From: DAOUJW01 sp034421015
GTDB lineage: Bacteria; Chloroflexota; Dehalococcoidia; Lucifugimonadales; UBA2985
DNA length: 64,000 bases
Assembly (NCBI GenBank): GCA_034421015.1
Contig: DAOUKT010000013.1
Span: 1 to 64,000, forward strand
Reading direction: 5' to 3'
Both the position numbers and the translations under genes were made by a program. The notes under the pieces are model-generated. The model worked only from the letters and a program-made list of their open reading frames with translations, did no database searches and was not told the origin of the DNA. Below are positions 32,384 to 40,872 of the stretch, piece by piece; position 1 is the first letter of the stretch, and the number at the start of each line of letters is the position of its first letter.

Positions 32384-33517
32384 GTGGTTGATGCTGATAT
32401 GACAAACCAGGAACAGGACAGGCTCCCTGACATTCTGGAAAAGGTCAGTGAGTTGGCCCGAAAGGCGTCAGGCGATGACTACCTGTACCGCGGAGAGCCT
32501 CAACGCTATAACGAAGTATCTTCGAGTCTTTTTCGGGAATATCCCGACATTGAGGCCGAGCGATTCAATATAGAAGTTGTACAACAGGAGATCCTCGACG
32601 AGGCCAAAAGGTTCACCCGCGAGACCAACGATGACTTTATCCTTGAGCAGCTTCAGCACTTTGGTTATCCTACCAACCAGATCGACTTCACCAAGGATTA
32701 CCTTATTGCCCTCTTCTTTGCCTGTGACGGACACCCGGAGGAAGACGGACGGGTTATTCTGCTGAGCAAGGCGGGCCGCGACGACCTCAAAGAACCAAAA
32801 ACTCCGGCGAACCGCGTCATTTCCCAGAAGAGCGTATTCGTGAGACCGTCAAGTGGATTTATTGAAGCTGAAGATGCCGTTGTTATACCCAAGACTCTGA
32901 AGAGACCCATCCTTGAGTACCTGGACAAGAACCATGGCGTAAATGCCCCGGCCCTTTTCAATGATATACACGGATTCATAAAATACTACACTGTTCATCG
33001 GAGTGCCTATGTGGACTTCCACACTGGCCTAACGTATGGGCGAAAAAAGGAATACAGCAAAGCTATAGAACACTTTAGCAAAGCCATCGAGCGCAACCCA
33101 CAAATGTTCCCGGCTTATGTTAATCGAGGCATCGCATACCGGTTTATGGGTAATTACATCTCTGCGATTAGGGACCACGAAAAGGCAATAGAATTGAACC
33201 CAAATTCCCCCCAAGCCTATAACAGCAAGGGTGTTACTTACCGGCAACAAGGCAGATACGAACTTGCGATTCAGGACTTCACCAAGGCAATTGAATTGAA
33301 TTCAGACTATGGCACCGCCTATGGCAATCGAGGTTTGAGTTCGCTATTCTTGGGTGATTGGGGCAATGGCGAGTCAGACCTGTCTCGCGCACAGAGCCTA
33401 GGATTCAACATAGTTTCTGCTTTTTCCCGAGAGTTCGGCGGCGTCGCAGACTTTGAGCGGAATTTCAAAGTTCAATTTCCTGAAAACATTATGAAGATGC
33501 TTACGCATGAGCAGTGA
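32384..33517 (+). CDS. FRG-domain protein with TPR repeats
   Basis: 377-residue soluble protein, function unknown. The N-terminal half is an FRG domain: YLYRGEPQRYNEVSSSLFRE (residues ~33-52) and LQHFGYPTNQIDF then LIALFFACDG (~90-118), the conserved core of that family. The C-terminal half (residues ~208-345) is four TPR units, for example YSKAIEHFSKAIERNPQMFP and YELAIQDFTKAIELNSDYG. Base composition is clearly lower in GC than ispG. The frame starts with GTG 32384; ATG 32399 is an equally good start. It precedes the LRR gene by 43 bases on the same strand. Confidence 0.85.
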   Translation: MVDADMTNQEQDRLPDILEKVSELARKASGDDYLYRGEPQRYNEVSSSLFREYPDIEAERFNIEVVQQEILDEAKRFTRETNDDFILEQLQHFGYPTNQIDFTKDYLIALFFACDGHPEEDGRVILLSKAGRDDLKEPKTPANRVISQKSVFVRPSSGFIEAEDAVVIPKTLKRPILEYLDKNHGVNAPALFNDIHGFIKYYTVHRSAYVDFHTGLTYGRKKEYSKAIEHFSKAIERNPQMFPAYVNRGIAYRFMGNYISAIRDHEKAIELNPNSPQAYNSKGVTYRQQGRYELAIQDFTKAIELNSDYGTAYGNRGLSSLFLGDWGNGESDLSRAQSLGFNIVSAFSREFGGVADFERNFKVQFPENIMKMLTHEQ

Positions 33518-33560
33518 TGGCTAATGGAGTGCACAGATGGGTAGAGAACACCACTAGCGG

Positions 33561-34751
33561 GTGAGCAGCTCCATGAAGGCACTTCCAAGCCAGACAATGC
33601 TGCCCTTTGCTACGAGGATTGGTCTGGCCGTCTTGGTCATATCACTAATTTCAGCCTCTACTCCTACGCTTCCACGTGCTCTTGCACAAGATACCTCCGC
33701 GGACCGCGCCGCGTTGGTTGCGCTCTACAACGCCACAAATGGCCCAAACTGGAAGGATAATACAAACTGGCTGAGCGACGCGCCGATAAGCGAATGGTAC
33801 GGCGTGACAACCAACGCTGATGGCCGCGTAACTGAATTGTTCCTCTTTGATAACTGGCTGAATGGTGAGATACCGCCTGAGTTGGGCAATCTTACCAATC
33901 TGTCATTGCTGTGGCTCATGGATAACCGTCTGAGCGGGGAGATACCGCTCGAACTTAGCAAACTATCCAAACTTTCAGTCTTGGTTCTCTTAGGGAATCA
34001 ATTGAGTGGGGAGATACCTCCTGAACTAGTTAGACTCACAAACCTGACTTGGCTATCTCTTGATGCCAACCAACTGAGCGGGGAGATACCGCTGGAGTTA
34101 TCCAAACTCACTAACTTGGTCGACCTTGGCCTCTCGGAGAACCTTTTGAGCGGGGAGGTGCCACCGGAGTTGGCCAGCCTCTCCAAACTTGAAACTCTGG
34201 CGCTTAGCAACAACCAGTTGACTGGGGAGATACCGTCAGAGGTGGGCAGCCTACTCAATTTGGCACACCTGTTCCTAAACAATAATCAGTTGAGCGGGGA
34301 GATACCATCTGAGTTGGGAAGCCTCACCAACTTGAGAGTGCTGTGGCTCTCGGAGAACCGTCTGAACGGGGAGATACCACCTGAGTTAAGTAATCTCTCC
34401 AAGCTGACAGTCCTGAATCTCGCAGGGAACCGATTGACTGGTTGCATTCCTCGTAGTTTGCAGACGGTACAGCACAATGACCTTACAGACCTCGGAATGC
34501 TGTTCTGTGGCGTGGAGGCTCCAACATCTGCGCCTACCCCAATCTCTACACCCATATCCACAGCCACAGCCGCGCCCGCGCCGACACCTACACCCTCTAT
34601 TGAGAGGGGTTTCTTCTTCAACTCAAATCCCAGCCAGAGAACCCCGGAAACGGAGAGGTCTTTTAACCTCTTGGATCCGGTGACACTATCCCTGATCGGC
34701 ATAATCCTGACCCTGATTGCCACCAGTATTCAACTCTTCAAAGGAAGGTAG
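33561..34751 (+). CDS. Secreted, membrane-anchored plant-type LRR protein
   Basis: 396 residues, function unknown. A signal sequence (about 18-43, ending RALAQD) is followed by an LRR N-cap (DRAALVALYNATNGPNWKDN, NW, WYGVTT) and eight 24-residue plant-type leucine-rich repeats of consensus SGEIPxELxxLxNLxxLxLxxN (residues ~92-290). Then come a Pro/Thr-rich stalk (~305-330), a charged linker, one membrane helix (~372-392) and a final KGR. The layout repeats that of the 8229 protein on a smaller scale. The GTG at 33561 or ATG at 33573 may start it. The next gene begins 2 bases after its stop. Confidence 0.85.
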   Translation: MSSSMKALPSQTMLPFATRIGLAVLVISLISASTPTLPRALAQDTSADRAALVALYNATNGPNWKDNTNWLSDAPISEWYGVTTNADGRVTELFLFDNWLNGEIPPELGNLTNLSLLWLMDNRLSGEIPLELSKLSKLSVLVLLGNQLSGEIPPELVRLTNLTWLSLDANQLSGEIPLELSKLTNLVDLGLSENLLSGEVPPELASLSKLETLALSNNQLTGEIPSEVGSLLNLAHLFLNNNQLSGEIPSELGSLTNLRVLWLSENRLNGEIPPELSNLSKLTVLNLAGNRLTGCIPRSLQTVQHNDLTDLGMLFCGVEAPTSAPTPISTPISTATAAPAPTPTPSIERGFFFNSNPSQRTPETERSFNLLDPVTLSLIGIILTLIATSIQLFKGR

Positions 34752-34753
34752 AG

Positions 34754-35386
34754 ATGACTGCCGCAGTTCGGATAGCGATAAATCTGTTGGTCGGCTTGCC
34801 GTTCTTCGTCACGGGCGTCCTTGCCCTCACAAACGAAGATATACCTTGGCAGGCGTCACTTGCAGTCATACTCGTCGGGGTATTCGTAGTCCTGGTAGGC
34901 GTGTACGTCAACATACTGTCTCGACCTCGTCTGAACCCCATGTCGGATGAAGAAATACTCGTGCTGCGGCATCCATCAATGAAGCCTGCCTTCGTACGAA
35001 TAGCCATGAGCGGTCCCTTTTTCGCGGCCTCCGGCTATATGCTGGAGTTCACGTTGCTGCCTTACGTCTATCCGTTCATCCCGTTCCTTATTGCCATGTA
35101 CCTGTACTTCAGAGGAGTCATCAAGTATTGGATAAATCACCAGACTACTTACTACGTGACCAACCGCCGCGCAGTGCACATGTACCGATTCGCGTGGCTG
35201 GACACGACTGAGATACCTGTGAATGCAATCAACTCCATCTCGGAGACCAGGAGCTTTGTTGAGATGATATCCGGCAGAGGAAGCGTGCAGGTAGCCAGCG
35301 GCATCGGCGCTCGTCACAAGGTGGGTATGCAGGAGATGGATAACCCTGGCCCGGTGGCAGAGACACTTCGCCAGCTAATGCCTTAA
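34754..35386 (+). CDS. Membrane protein with bacterial PH-like domain
   Basis: 210-residue protein. Two N-terminal membrane helices (residues ~5-25 and 31-52) are followed by a soluble part, a second hydrophobic hairpin (~78-118) and a C-terminal PH-like segment of the DUF304/bPH2 type (TTYYVTNRRAVHMYRF, INSISETRSFVEMISGRGSV). That family is usually found as membrane-bound proteins of unknown role. It is probably co-translated with the LRR gene (2-base gap) and ends convergently, 16 bases from the next gene. Confidence 0.75.
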   Translation: MTAAVRIAINLLVGLPFFVTGVLALTNEDIPWQASLAVILVGVFVVLVGVYVNILSRPRLNPMSDEEILVLRHPSMKPAFVRIAMSGPFFAASGYMLEFTLLPYVYPFIPFLIAMYLYFRGVIKYWINHQTTYYVTNRRAVHMYRFAWLDTTEIPVNAINSISETRSFVEMISGRGSVQVASGIGARHKVGMQEMDNPGPVAETLRQLMP

Positions 35387-35402
35387 GCGCCGCATGGGGT
35401 CG

Positions 35403-37493
35403 TTACAGCGGCAGAACAGTCACAGGCCCCGCGCCTGCATCCTCCGAGCCTTCAAGCTGAGCGGCTAGGTCGTCAGGCTCCGTGACGGGCAGCTGGCAGG
35501 CGTAGTTCTGGCAGACGTAGGCCGTCGGCATACCGGCCAGAGCCACCTTATCCTCCAGCAGTGGCAGGTCCCGCTCAAAGCCATCGGAGTCCGGGTCCAG
35601 GCCCATCACAACCTTGTTTGGCAGGTATCGATCGTGCACCGTGTCCAGCAGGGCCATTGTGCCGGCGTCCTCCGCCGACCCTACAATCGCTATCTCTCTG
35701 GGCGACGCCAGGTAGAAGTCCAGCGCGCCCAGCCAGTGGCCGAACCCCTCCGGCACGCGGGTCATGTAATCCCGCACCGACCTCAGGGCCGAGGCGGCCT
35801 TCCGCCCGAAGTCCGGCTCGTCCATGAAGATGTTCAGCCGCAGGAGCACGTCCGCCGCCGCCGAGCTTCCGCAGGGGACGGCGTTGTCGCTGAAGTCCCG
35901 GGGGCGGACAACCAGGGTCTCGTGGTCCGTGCCGGTGTCGTAGAAGACGCCGTCCTTTTCGTCCCAGAACAGGTCAATCATCTGCCGGGCCAGCGTGTCG
36001 GCCTCGCCCAGCCAGCGGGAGTCCAGGGTGGCCTCATACAGGGCCAGCAGCCCGTCGATGAGGTGGGCGTAGTCCTCCAGGTACGCCTTCAGCCTGGCCT
36101 CGCCGTCCTTGCAGGTGCGGAGCAGCCGCCCGCCGTCTCGCATGTTGGACAGGACGAAGTCGGCGTTGGCGACCGCCGCCTGCAGGTAGTCCTCGTGGCC
36201 GAGGACGACGGCGCCCAGGGCGAAGGCGTGCAGCATCAGGCCGTTCCAGGACGCCAGTATCTTGTCGTCCGTGGCGGGCGGAACGCGCTTTGCCCGCTCC
36301 GCAAAGAGCAGCCCCTTGCCGCGCTCCACCACCTCCGACAGCTCCTCCTCGGAGATGCCATGCTCCTGCGACACCTGGGACGGGCTCTTTGGCCGGTAGA
36401 GTATGCTCCGCCCCTCAAAGTTTCCCTCGTGGGTGACGCCGTAGAAGCTCTGCAGGATGCCGGCGTCTCGCGGCCCAAGGACGGCCTCCATCTCCCGGGG
36501 CGTCCAGACAAAGAACTTGCCCTCCTCGCCCTCGCTGTCGGCGTCCTGGGAGGAGTAGAAACCGCCGTCGGGGTGGGTCATCTCCCTCAGCACGTAGTCC
36601 AGGGTCTCCTCCGCAACCTCCCTGTACAGGTCATCACCTGTGGCCTGGTAGGCGTGGAGGTACAGGCGGCTGAGAAGGGCGTTGTCGTACAGCATCTTCT
36701 CAAAGTGGGGCACCAGCCAGAATGGGTCGGTGGAGTAGCGATGGAACCCGCCTCCCAGCTGGTCGTAGATTCCGCCCCGTGCCATGCGCCTCAGCGTGGC
36801 CTCTACCATGCTTAGCGACTGGCGCTGTCCCGTCAGGAGGTGGTGGCGAAGGAGGAACTCCAGCACCATCGGCTGCGGGAACTTGGGCGCCGCGCCGAAG
36901 CCGCCGTGCTCCGGGTCAAAGTTTGCGCTCAGGCTGCCGAAGGCGGCGGTTAGTATGTCCCGGGTCAGTGGCTCCATTCCCTGGGCGGAGGCGACCGACC
37001 TCTGCATCGCCGCCGTGACCTGCTCCGCCGAACGCGCGATGTCGGGACGGCGGTCCCTGTAGGCTTCGGCCAGGGCCAGCAGCACCCTTGGGAAGCCGGG
37101 CATCCCTTGACGGTCGTCCGGCGGGAAGTATGTGCCTCCGTAGAACGGCTCCCCGGCCGGCGTGAGGAACATGGACATCGGCCATCCGCCGCGGCCTGTC
37201 ATCGCCTGCACCGCGCCCATGTAGATCGAGTCCAGGTCCGGGCGCTCCTCCCGGTCCACCTTTATGTTGACGAAGCGCTCGTTCATTATCGCGGCGATTT
37301 CGTCGTTCTCGAAAGACTCTCGCTCCATGACGTGGCACCAGTGGCACGCCGAGTAGCCGATGCTGAGGAAGATTGGCTTGTCCTCCTCCCGGGCCTTCTG
37401 CAGGGCTTCCTCACCCCAGGGGTACCAGTCCACGGGGTTATTGGCGTGCTGCACCAGGTAGGGGCTGGTCTCGTTGATAAGTCTGTTGGGCAT
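35403..37493 (-). CDS. YyaL/DUF255 thioredoxin-like protein
   Basis: 696 residues. The N-terminal thioredoxin-like DUF255 domain starts PNRLINETSPYLVQHANNPVDWY and carries the CxxC motif SACHWCHVM near residue 48-51. The rest is an alpha/alpha-barrel like those of N-acylglucosamine epimerases and cellulases (GGIYDQLGGGFHRYSTDPFWLVPHFEKMLYDNALL, cited for its DNA-coded HFEKMLYDN core). Orthologues (YyaL, human SSP411/SPATA20) are widespread but poorly characterised. It is preceded on the same strand by the kinase gene, 115 bases away. Confidence 0.93.
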   Translation of the reverse strand: MPNRLINETSPYLVQHANNPVDWYPWGEEALQKAREEDKPIFLSIGYSACHWCHVMERESFENDEIAAIMNERFVNIKVDREERPDLDSIYMGAVQAMTGRGGWPMSMFLTPAGEPFYGGTYFPPDDRQGMPGFPRVLLALAEAYRDRRPDIARSAEQVTAAMQRSVASAQGMEPLTRDILTAAFGSLSANFDPEHGGFGAAPKFPQPMVLEFLLRHHLLTGQRQSLSMVEATLRRMARGGIYDQLGGGFHRYSTDPFWLVPHFEKMLYDNALLSRLYLHAYQATGDDLYREVAEETLDYVLREMTHPDGGFYSSQDADSEGEEGKFFVWTPREMEAVLGPRDAGILQSFYGVTHEGNFEGRSILYRPKSPSQVSQEHGISEEELSEVVERGKGLLFAERAKRVPPATDDKILASWNGLMLHAFALGAVVLGHEDYLQAAVANADFVLSNMRDGGRLLRTCKDGEARLKAYLEDYAHLIDGLLALYEATLDSRWLGEADTLARQMIDLFWDEKDGVFYDTGTDHETLVVRPRDFSDNAVPCGSSAAADVLLRLNIFMDEPDFGRKAASALRSVRDYMTRVPEGFGHWLGALDFYLASPREIAIVGSAEDAGTMALLDTVHDRYLPNKVVMGLDPDSDGFERDLPLLEDKVALAGMPTAYVCQNYACQLPVTEPDDLAAQLEGSEDAGAGPVTVLPL

Positions 37494-37608
37494 GTGCTTG
37501 CTCCGGGGAAGATGGGTGCATTATATGCGGTTTGCAGGCGGGTAGGCTACCTGCGGGATGGAGCGCCTGGGCCGGTGGCCCTTCGGACACGAGGCGGTGT
37601 AGGGGCGC

Positions 37609-38595
37609 TCACCCGCTCCCGTACCTGCGCGTGTACGCCCTGAGCGCCTCTCTGTGCCGCGCCTCCTTCTCGTCCCTCAGGTGGTCTGTGCCCATGCCCA
37701 GCGCCGCGGCTTCGATATATTCAGCCGCGGCCTCAATCGGGGCGTACAGCCGCTGGGCCCACAGGCAGGTCTCGAAGCGCTGGGTGAACTCCGCGTCCGG
37801 CCGGCGCTGCAGCAGGTCTTCGAGGGACGCGTCGGGGTTCAGCTCCATAATTGGCTCCAGCAGTACGGCGAACTCCAGGGCCGGGTCTCCCAGGGCAAGA
37901 TCGTCCCAGTCGACAATGCGCAACCGGCCGTCGTCCGCGAGCAGGATGTTGCCCCGCCACAGGTCTCCGTGCACCGGCGAAGTAACACTTGCCGAGAACG
38001 CCTCCATTCCGGCGACCTCGGCCTCGACTCTGAGACTCTCATCTCGCATCCACCGGAGAGTGTCCCCTGACACAAAGTCGGGTGTCTGCGTCTCTATCAT
38101 CGCCAGGTCCCTTCGGATCCTCCGCCTCCACACCCCGTTGAAATAGTCCTTGCACGCGCCATCCGGAGAGAATCGCCGGAGTTGCTTCCGCAGCTCTTCG
38201 TCCTCGTGCAGCCCGTGGACCATGTCGATCACCCCAGGAGCCAGGTGGGGTTGCGCGCCATATTCCCAGACGCGTCCGTGAATGTGCTCGCACAGGAGGC
38301 CGCTGAACTCCGTCCCCGGCACGTCGATCCAGTCCAACACTCGGGGCGCGCGATAACTCCCGTAAAGCATCTGGCCCAGGCTGTGCCACTTGCGCAGCTT
38401 GGCCAGATGGTCCGGGATGTGCGCCAGCTTCAGGTGGTACGCGACCTCGCCTTCGGAGATGGTGAAATAACGCCTGTGAAGGCTCCCGCCGTAGGACCTG
38501 TACTCGATGGTTATGCCCTTCCCCTGCAGCCCGTAGCGCGGCGCGCTGCTGTCGAAGTGGTCACTGACTCTCTGGGCAAGCTGCTCCGGTTGCAT
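37609..38595 (-). CDS. APH-family phosphotransferase
   Basis: 328-residue protein with the aminoglycoside/choline kinase fold. The catalytic loop is VHGDLWRGNILL (Asp as base) and the metal-binding motif is IVDWDDLALGDPALEFA. The N-lobe is more divergent (SYGGSLHRRYFTI, VAYHLKLAHI). Members phosphorylate varied small molecules such as sugars, choline or antibiotics, so the substrate is unknown. It is divergent from coaE; the 128-bp gap holds the coaE promoter. Confidence 0.85.
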   Translation of the reverse strand: MQPEQLAQRVSDHFDSSAPRYGLQGKGITIEYRSYGGSLHRRYFTISEGEVAYHLKLAHIPDHLAKLRKWHSLGQMLYGSYRAPRVLDWIDVPGTEFSGLLCEHIHGRVWEYGAQPHLAPGVIDMVHGLHEDEELRKQLRRFSPDGACKDYFNGVWRRRIRRDLAMIETQTPDFVSGDTLRWMRDESLRVEAEVAGMEAFSASVTSPVHGDLWRGNILLADDGRLRIVDWDDLALGDPALEFAVLLEPIMELNPDASLEDLLQRRPDAEFTQRFETCLWAQRLYAPIEAAAEYIEAAALGMGTDHLRDEKEARHREALRAYTRRYGSG

Positions 38596-38680
38596 ATCAG
38601 GGGTCTGCCGGAAGCGACGCCAAGTCGCTCAGGGGATGATCGTGTCTGCTCGCCATGCGCCCTGTGAGGCGTCGTTTTCC

Positions 38681-38709
38681 TTGACCGACCAAGGCTTGTA
38701 TTATACAAT
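38681..38709 (+). promoter_or_regulatory. Promoter of coaE-cbbQ-nudix-VWA
   Basis: TTGACC (38681-38686), 17-base spacer and TACAAT (38704-38709). Initiation is expected near 38716, so the ATG at 38724 would have almost no leader, whereas the ATG at 38739 has GGGGAA at 38730-38735. Confidence 0.7.
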
Positions 38710-38738
38710 CCTCTTTACGCGATATGAATGGGGGAAGT

Positions 38739-39353
38739 ATGGTAGTTATTGGGCTAGCTGGCGGGATTGGAACCGGAAAGAGCGAGGTGGCCCGCATTCT
38801 GGGAGAGTTGGGAGCGGCTGTTCTGGAGGCCGACAGGATGGGGCATGCGGTGTATCTTCCCGATACGGACGGATTCCGCGAAGTTGTGGCGACGTTCGGC
38901 GATGACGTTGTGGGAGAGAACGGGGAGATCGACCGGCGCGTTCTGGGATCAAAGGTGTTTGGAAACCCGGAGGCCATGGAGAAGCTGAACCAGATAGCGT
39001 GGCCCCGGATAAAGCAGATGCTGGCGGACGGCATCAAGGAGCAGCAGGCGGCCGGAGCGCAGGTAATCGTGATGGACGCTGCCATCATGATCGAGGCCGG
39101 CTGGACGGACCTCAGCGACGAAGTGTGGGTGACCTCCGCGCCCATCGAGCATGTGATACAGCGCGTGCAGGCCAGGAACAACCTGACGGAGGAGCAGATA
39201 CGCTCCCGGGTGAACTCCCAGATGTCGACCGAGGAACGCGTCAAGCACGCGCACGCCGTGGTGGAGAACGACGGCGGCCTTGAGGACCTGCAGAACAAGG
39301 TCAAGGAACTGTGGCAAAATCGACTGGTAAGCAAAGGCCTGGTAGGGGGGTAA
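38739..39353 (+). CDS. coaE: Dephospho-CoA kinase
   Basis: Last step of coenzyme A synthesis. The product has 204 residues from the ATG at 38739. The P-loop GLAGGIGTGKSEVAR is at the N-terminus; LEADRMGHAVY and the lid/CoA-binding residues VIVMDAAIMIEAGW, QRVQARNNLTEEQIRSR follow. An in-frame ATG at 38724 is possible but lies too close to the predicted transcription start. It is followed after 1 base by the CbbQ-like gene and, two genes on, by a probable CoA-diphosphate hydrolase, which would act on the product. Confidence 0.93.
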   Translation: MVVIGLAGGIGTGKSEVARILGELGAAVLEADRMGHAVYLPDTDGFREVVATFGDDVVGENGEIDRRVLGSKVFGNPEAMEKLNQIAWPRIKQMLADGIKEQQAAGAQVIVMDAAIMIEAGWTDLSDEVWVTSAPIEHVIQRVQARNNLTEEQIRSRVNSQMSTEERVKHAHAVVENDGGLEDLQNKVKELWQNRLVSKGLVGG

Positions 39354-39354
39354 A

Positions 39355-40242
39355 ATGACCATTTACGATTCTTACACGTCTTACCGGGTGGAGGAGTACG
39401 TAATTCAGGAGGAGCCGTTCTATCTGCCAGTGTCGGACGAGATAGAGCTCTTTGAGGTGGCCTACCAGCAGAACCTGCCGGTGCTCCTGAAGGGGCCCAC
39501 GGGCACGGGGAAGACACGCTTTGTGGAGTACATGTCCTACCGGCTGGGTCGCCCCGTGACCAAGGTGACGCCTCAGCGCGGAAATGGACAGCAGGACGAG
39601 CAGAAGGGCATTCCTCTGATGACCATCGCCTGCCACGAGGACCTGACGGCCAGTGACCTGGTGGGCCGCTACCTGCTGGAGGGCGACGAGACTCGCTGGG
39701 TGGACGGGCCACTGGCCCGGGCAGTGAAGGCCGGCGCCATCTGCTACCTTGACGAGATCGTTGAGGCCAGGAAGGACACCACGGTCCTCATTCACCCCCT
39801 CACGGACCACCGCAGGATCCTGCCCATCGACAAGCGGGGTGAGGTGCTGGAGGCCCACGACGGATTCCAGCTTGTGGTCTCCTACAACCCGGGCTACCAG
39901 AGCGCGCTGAAGGACCTGAAGCACAGCACGCGCCAGCGGTTCATGGCGATGGAGCTGACCCACCCGCCGGCTGACCTTGAAGCCAAGATCATCCAGCACG
40001 AGAGCGGCGTTTCAGAAGACGTCTCGGTCCAGCTGGCCAAGCTCGCCGAGAAGGCCCGGAACCTCAAGGACCACGGCCTCCAGGAGGGCGTTGGCACCAG
40101 GCTGCTCATCTACGCCGGCAAGCTGATTGCCAAGGGCATCGCGCCCAGGCGGGCGTGCCAGGTGGCGGTGACCTGGGCCCTCACGGACGACCAGCAGGTG
40201 CAGCGCAGCGTGGACGAGGTGGTCTACTCCATATTCGAGTAG
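39355..40242 (+). CDS. cbbQ: CbbQ/NorQ-family MoxR AAA+ ATPase
   Basis: 295-residue AAA+ motor that, with a VWA partner (CbbO/NorD), remodels or activates metal-containing enzymes. Walker A is KGPTGTGKTRF (residues ~45-55), Walker B ICYLDEIVEARKD, sensor 1 VVSYNPGY, and the arginine finger region STRQRF. The CbbQ C-domain follows (EGVGTRLLIYAGKLI). Known members act on Rubisco or nitric oxide reductase; neither is in the window. The VWA partner is encoded at 40873-44154. The symbol is by family, not by demonstrated role. Confidence 0.9.
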   Translation: MTIYDSYTSYRVEEYVIQEEPFYLPVSDEIELFEVAYQQNLPVLLKGPTGTGKTRFVEYMSYRLGRPVTKVTPQRGNGQQDEQKGIPLMTIACHEDLTASDLVGRYLLEGDETRWVDGPLARAVKAGAICYLDEIVEARKDTTVLIHPLTDHRRILPIDKRGEVLEAHDGFQLVVSYNPGYQSALKDLKHSTRQRFMAMELTHPPADLEAKIIQHESGVSEDVSVQLAKLAEKARNLKDHGLQEGVGTRLLIYAGKLIAKGIAPRRACQVAVTWALTDDQQVQRSVDEVVYSIFE

Positions 40243-40865
40243 GGCTGTCCGGCAGAGAACGGACTGTCCAGGAGTTTGTCATAAACAAGCTAGAACTGGC
40301 TATAGATTCCATCAGGGAGTCCCTAAGCCAAGCCGAAGTTGTCGAACATGCCGAAGATCACGGCTTGACCTCCGCGGGTGTTCTGCTCCTGCTATACCCC
40401 AAGGATGGGGAGCTTCGCATACTGCTCAACAAGCGCACGAACCAGGTTGAGCATCACAAGGGAGAGATTTCCTTTCCGGGCGGCGCCCGGGACCCGGAAG
40501 ACGAGTCCCTTCTGGACACCGCCCTGAGGGAGACACAGGAGGAGATGGGCATTCTGCGGCAGGACGTGGACGTCATCTGTCCGCTGAGCCAGGTCTCCAC
40601 CAGGAGCGGGTTTGCCATCTCCCCATTTGTGGGGACGATTCCCCCAGGCTACCCATTCGCCTCCAGCAACCTGGAGGTGGCCGAGATCCTGGAGGTCCCA
40701 CTGGCGGGACTCCTCAATCCGGCGAATTTGCAGGAGCGGGTGAGCGTCCGGGACGACGTGCCGGTTGTTGACCTTGCCTATGCCTACGGAGAGCACCTTA
40801 TTTGGGGCGCGACGGCCCGTATTTTGACCCAGTTTCTGGGGCTTGTGGCCCCAGCTATGCGGTAG
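40155..40865 (+). CDS. Nudix hydrolase, NudL/CoA-diphosphatase-like
   Basis: Likely cleaves CoA or related nucleoside diphosphates. The Nudix box appears as FPGGARDPEDES followed by RETQEEMGI, with the same spacing as E. coli NudL; the preceding RTNQVEHHKGEIS matches the CoA-Nudix subgroup pattern (R, H, then G-x-x-x-FPGG). The start is unclear. The only ATG in frame is at 40155, which overlaps cbbQ by 88 bases and gives a Gly/Arg-rich N-terminus. A CTG at 40245, just after the cbbQ stop, would give a cleaner 206-residue protein starting SGRERTVQEFV. The gap to the VWA gene is 7 bases. Confidence 0.85.
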   Translation: MPGGGDLGPHGRPAGAAQRGRGGLLHIRVGLSGRERTVQEFVINKLELAIDSIRESLSQAEVVEHAEDHGLTSAGVLLLLYPKDGELRILLNKRTNQVEHHKGEISFPGGARDPEDESLLDTALRETQEEMGILRQDVDVICPLSQVSTRSGFAISPFVGTIPPGYPFASSNLEVAEILEVPLAGLLNPANLQERVSVRDDVPVVDLAYAYGEHLIWGATARILTQFLGLVAPAMR

Positions 40866-40872
40866 GTGAATT

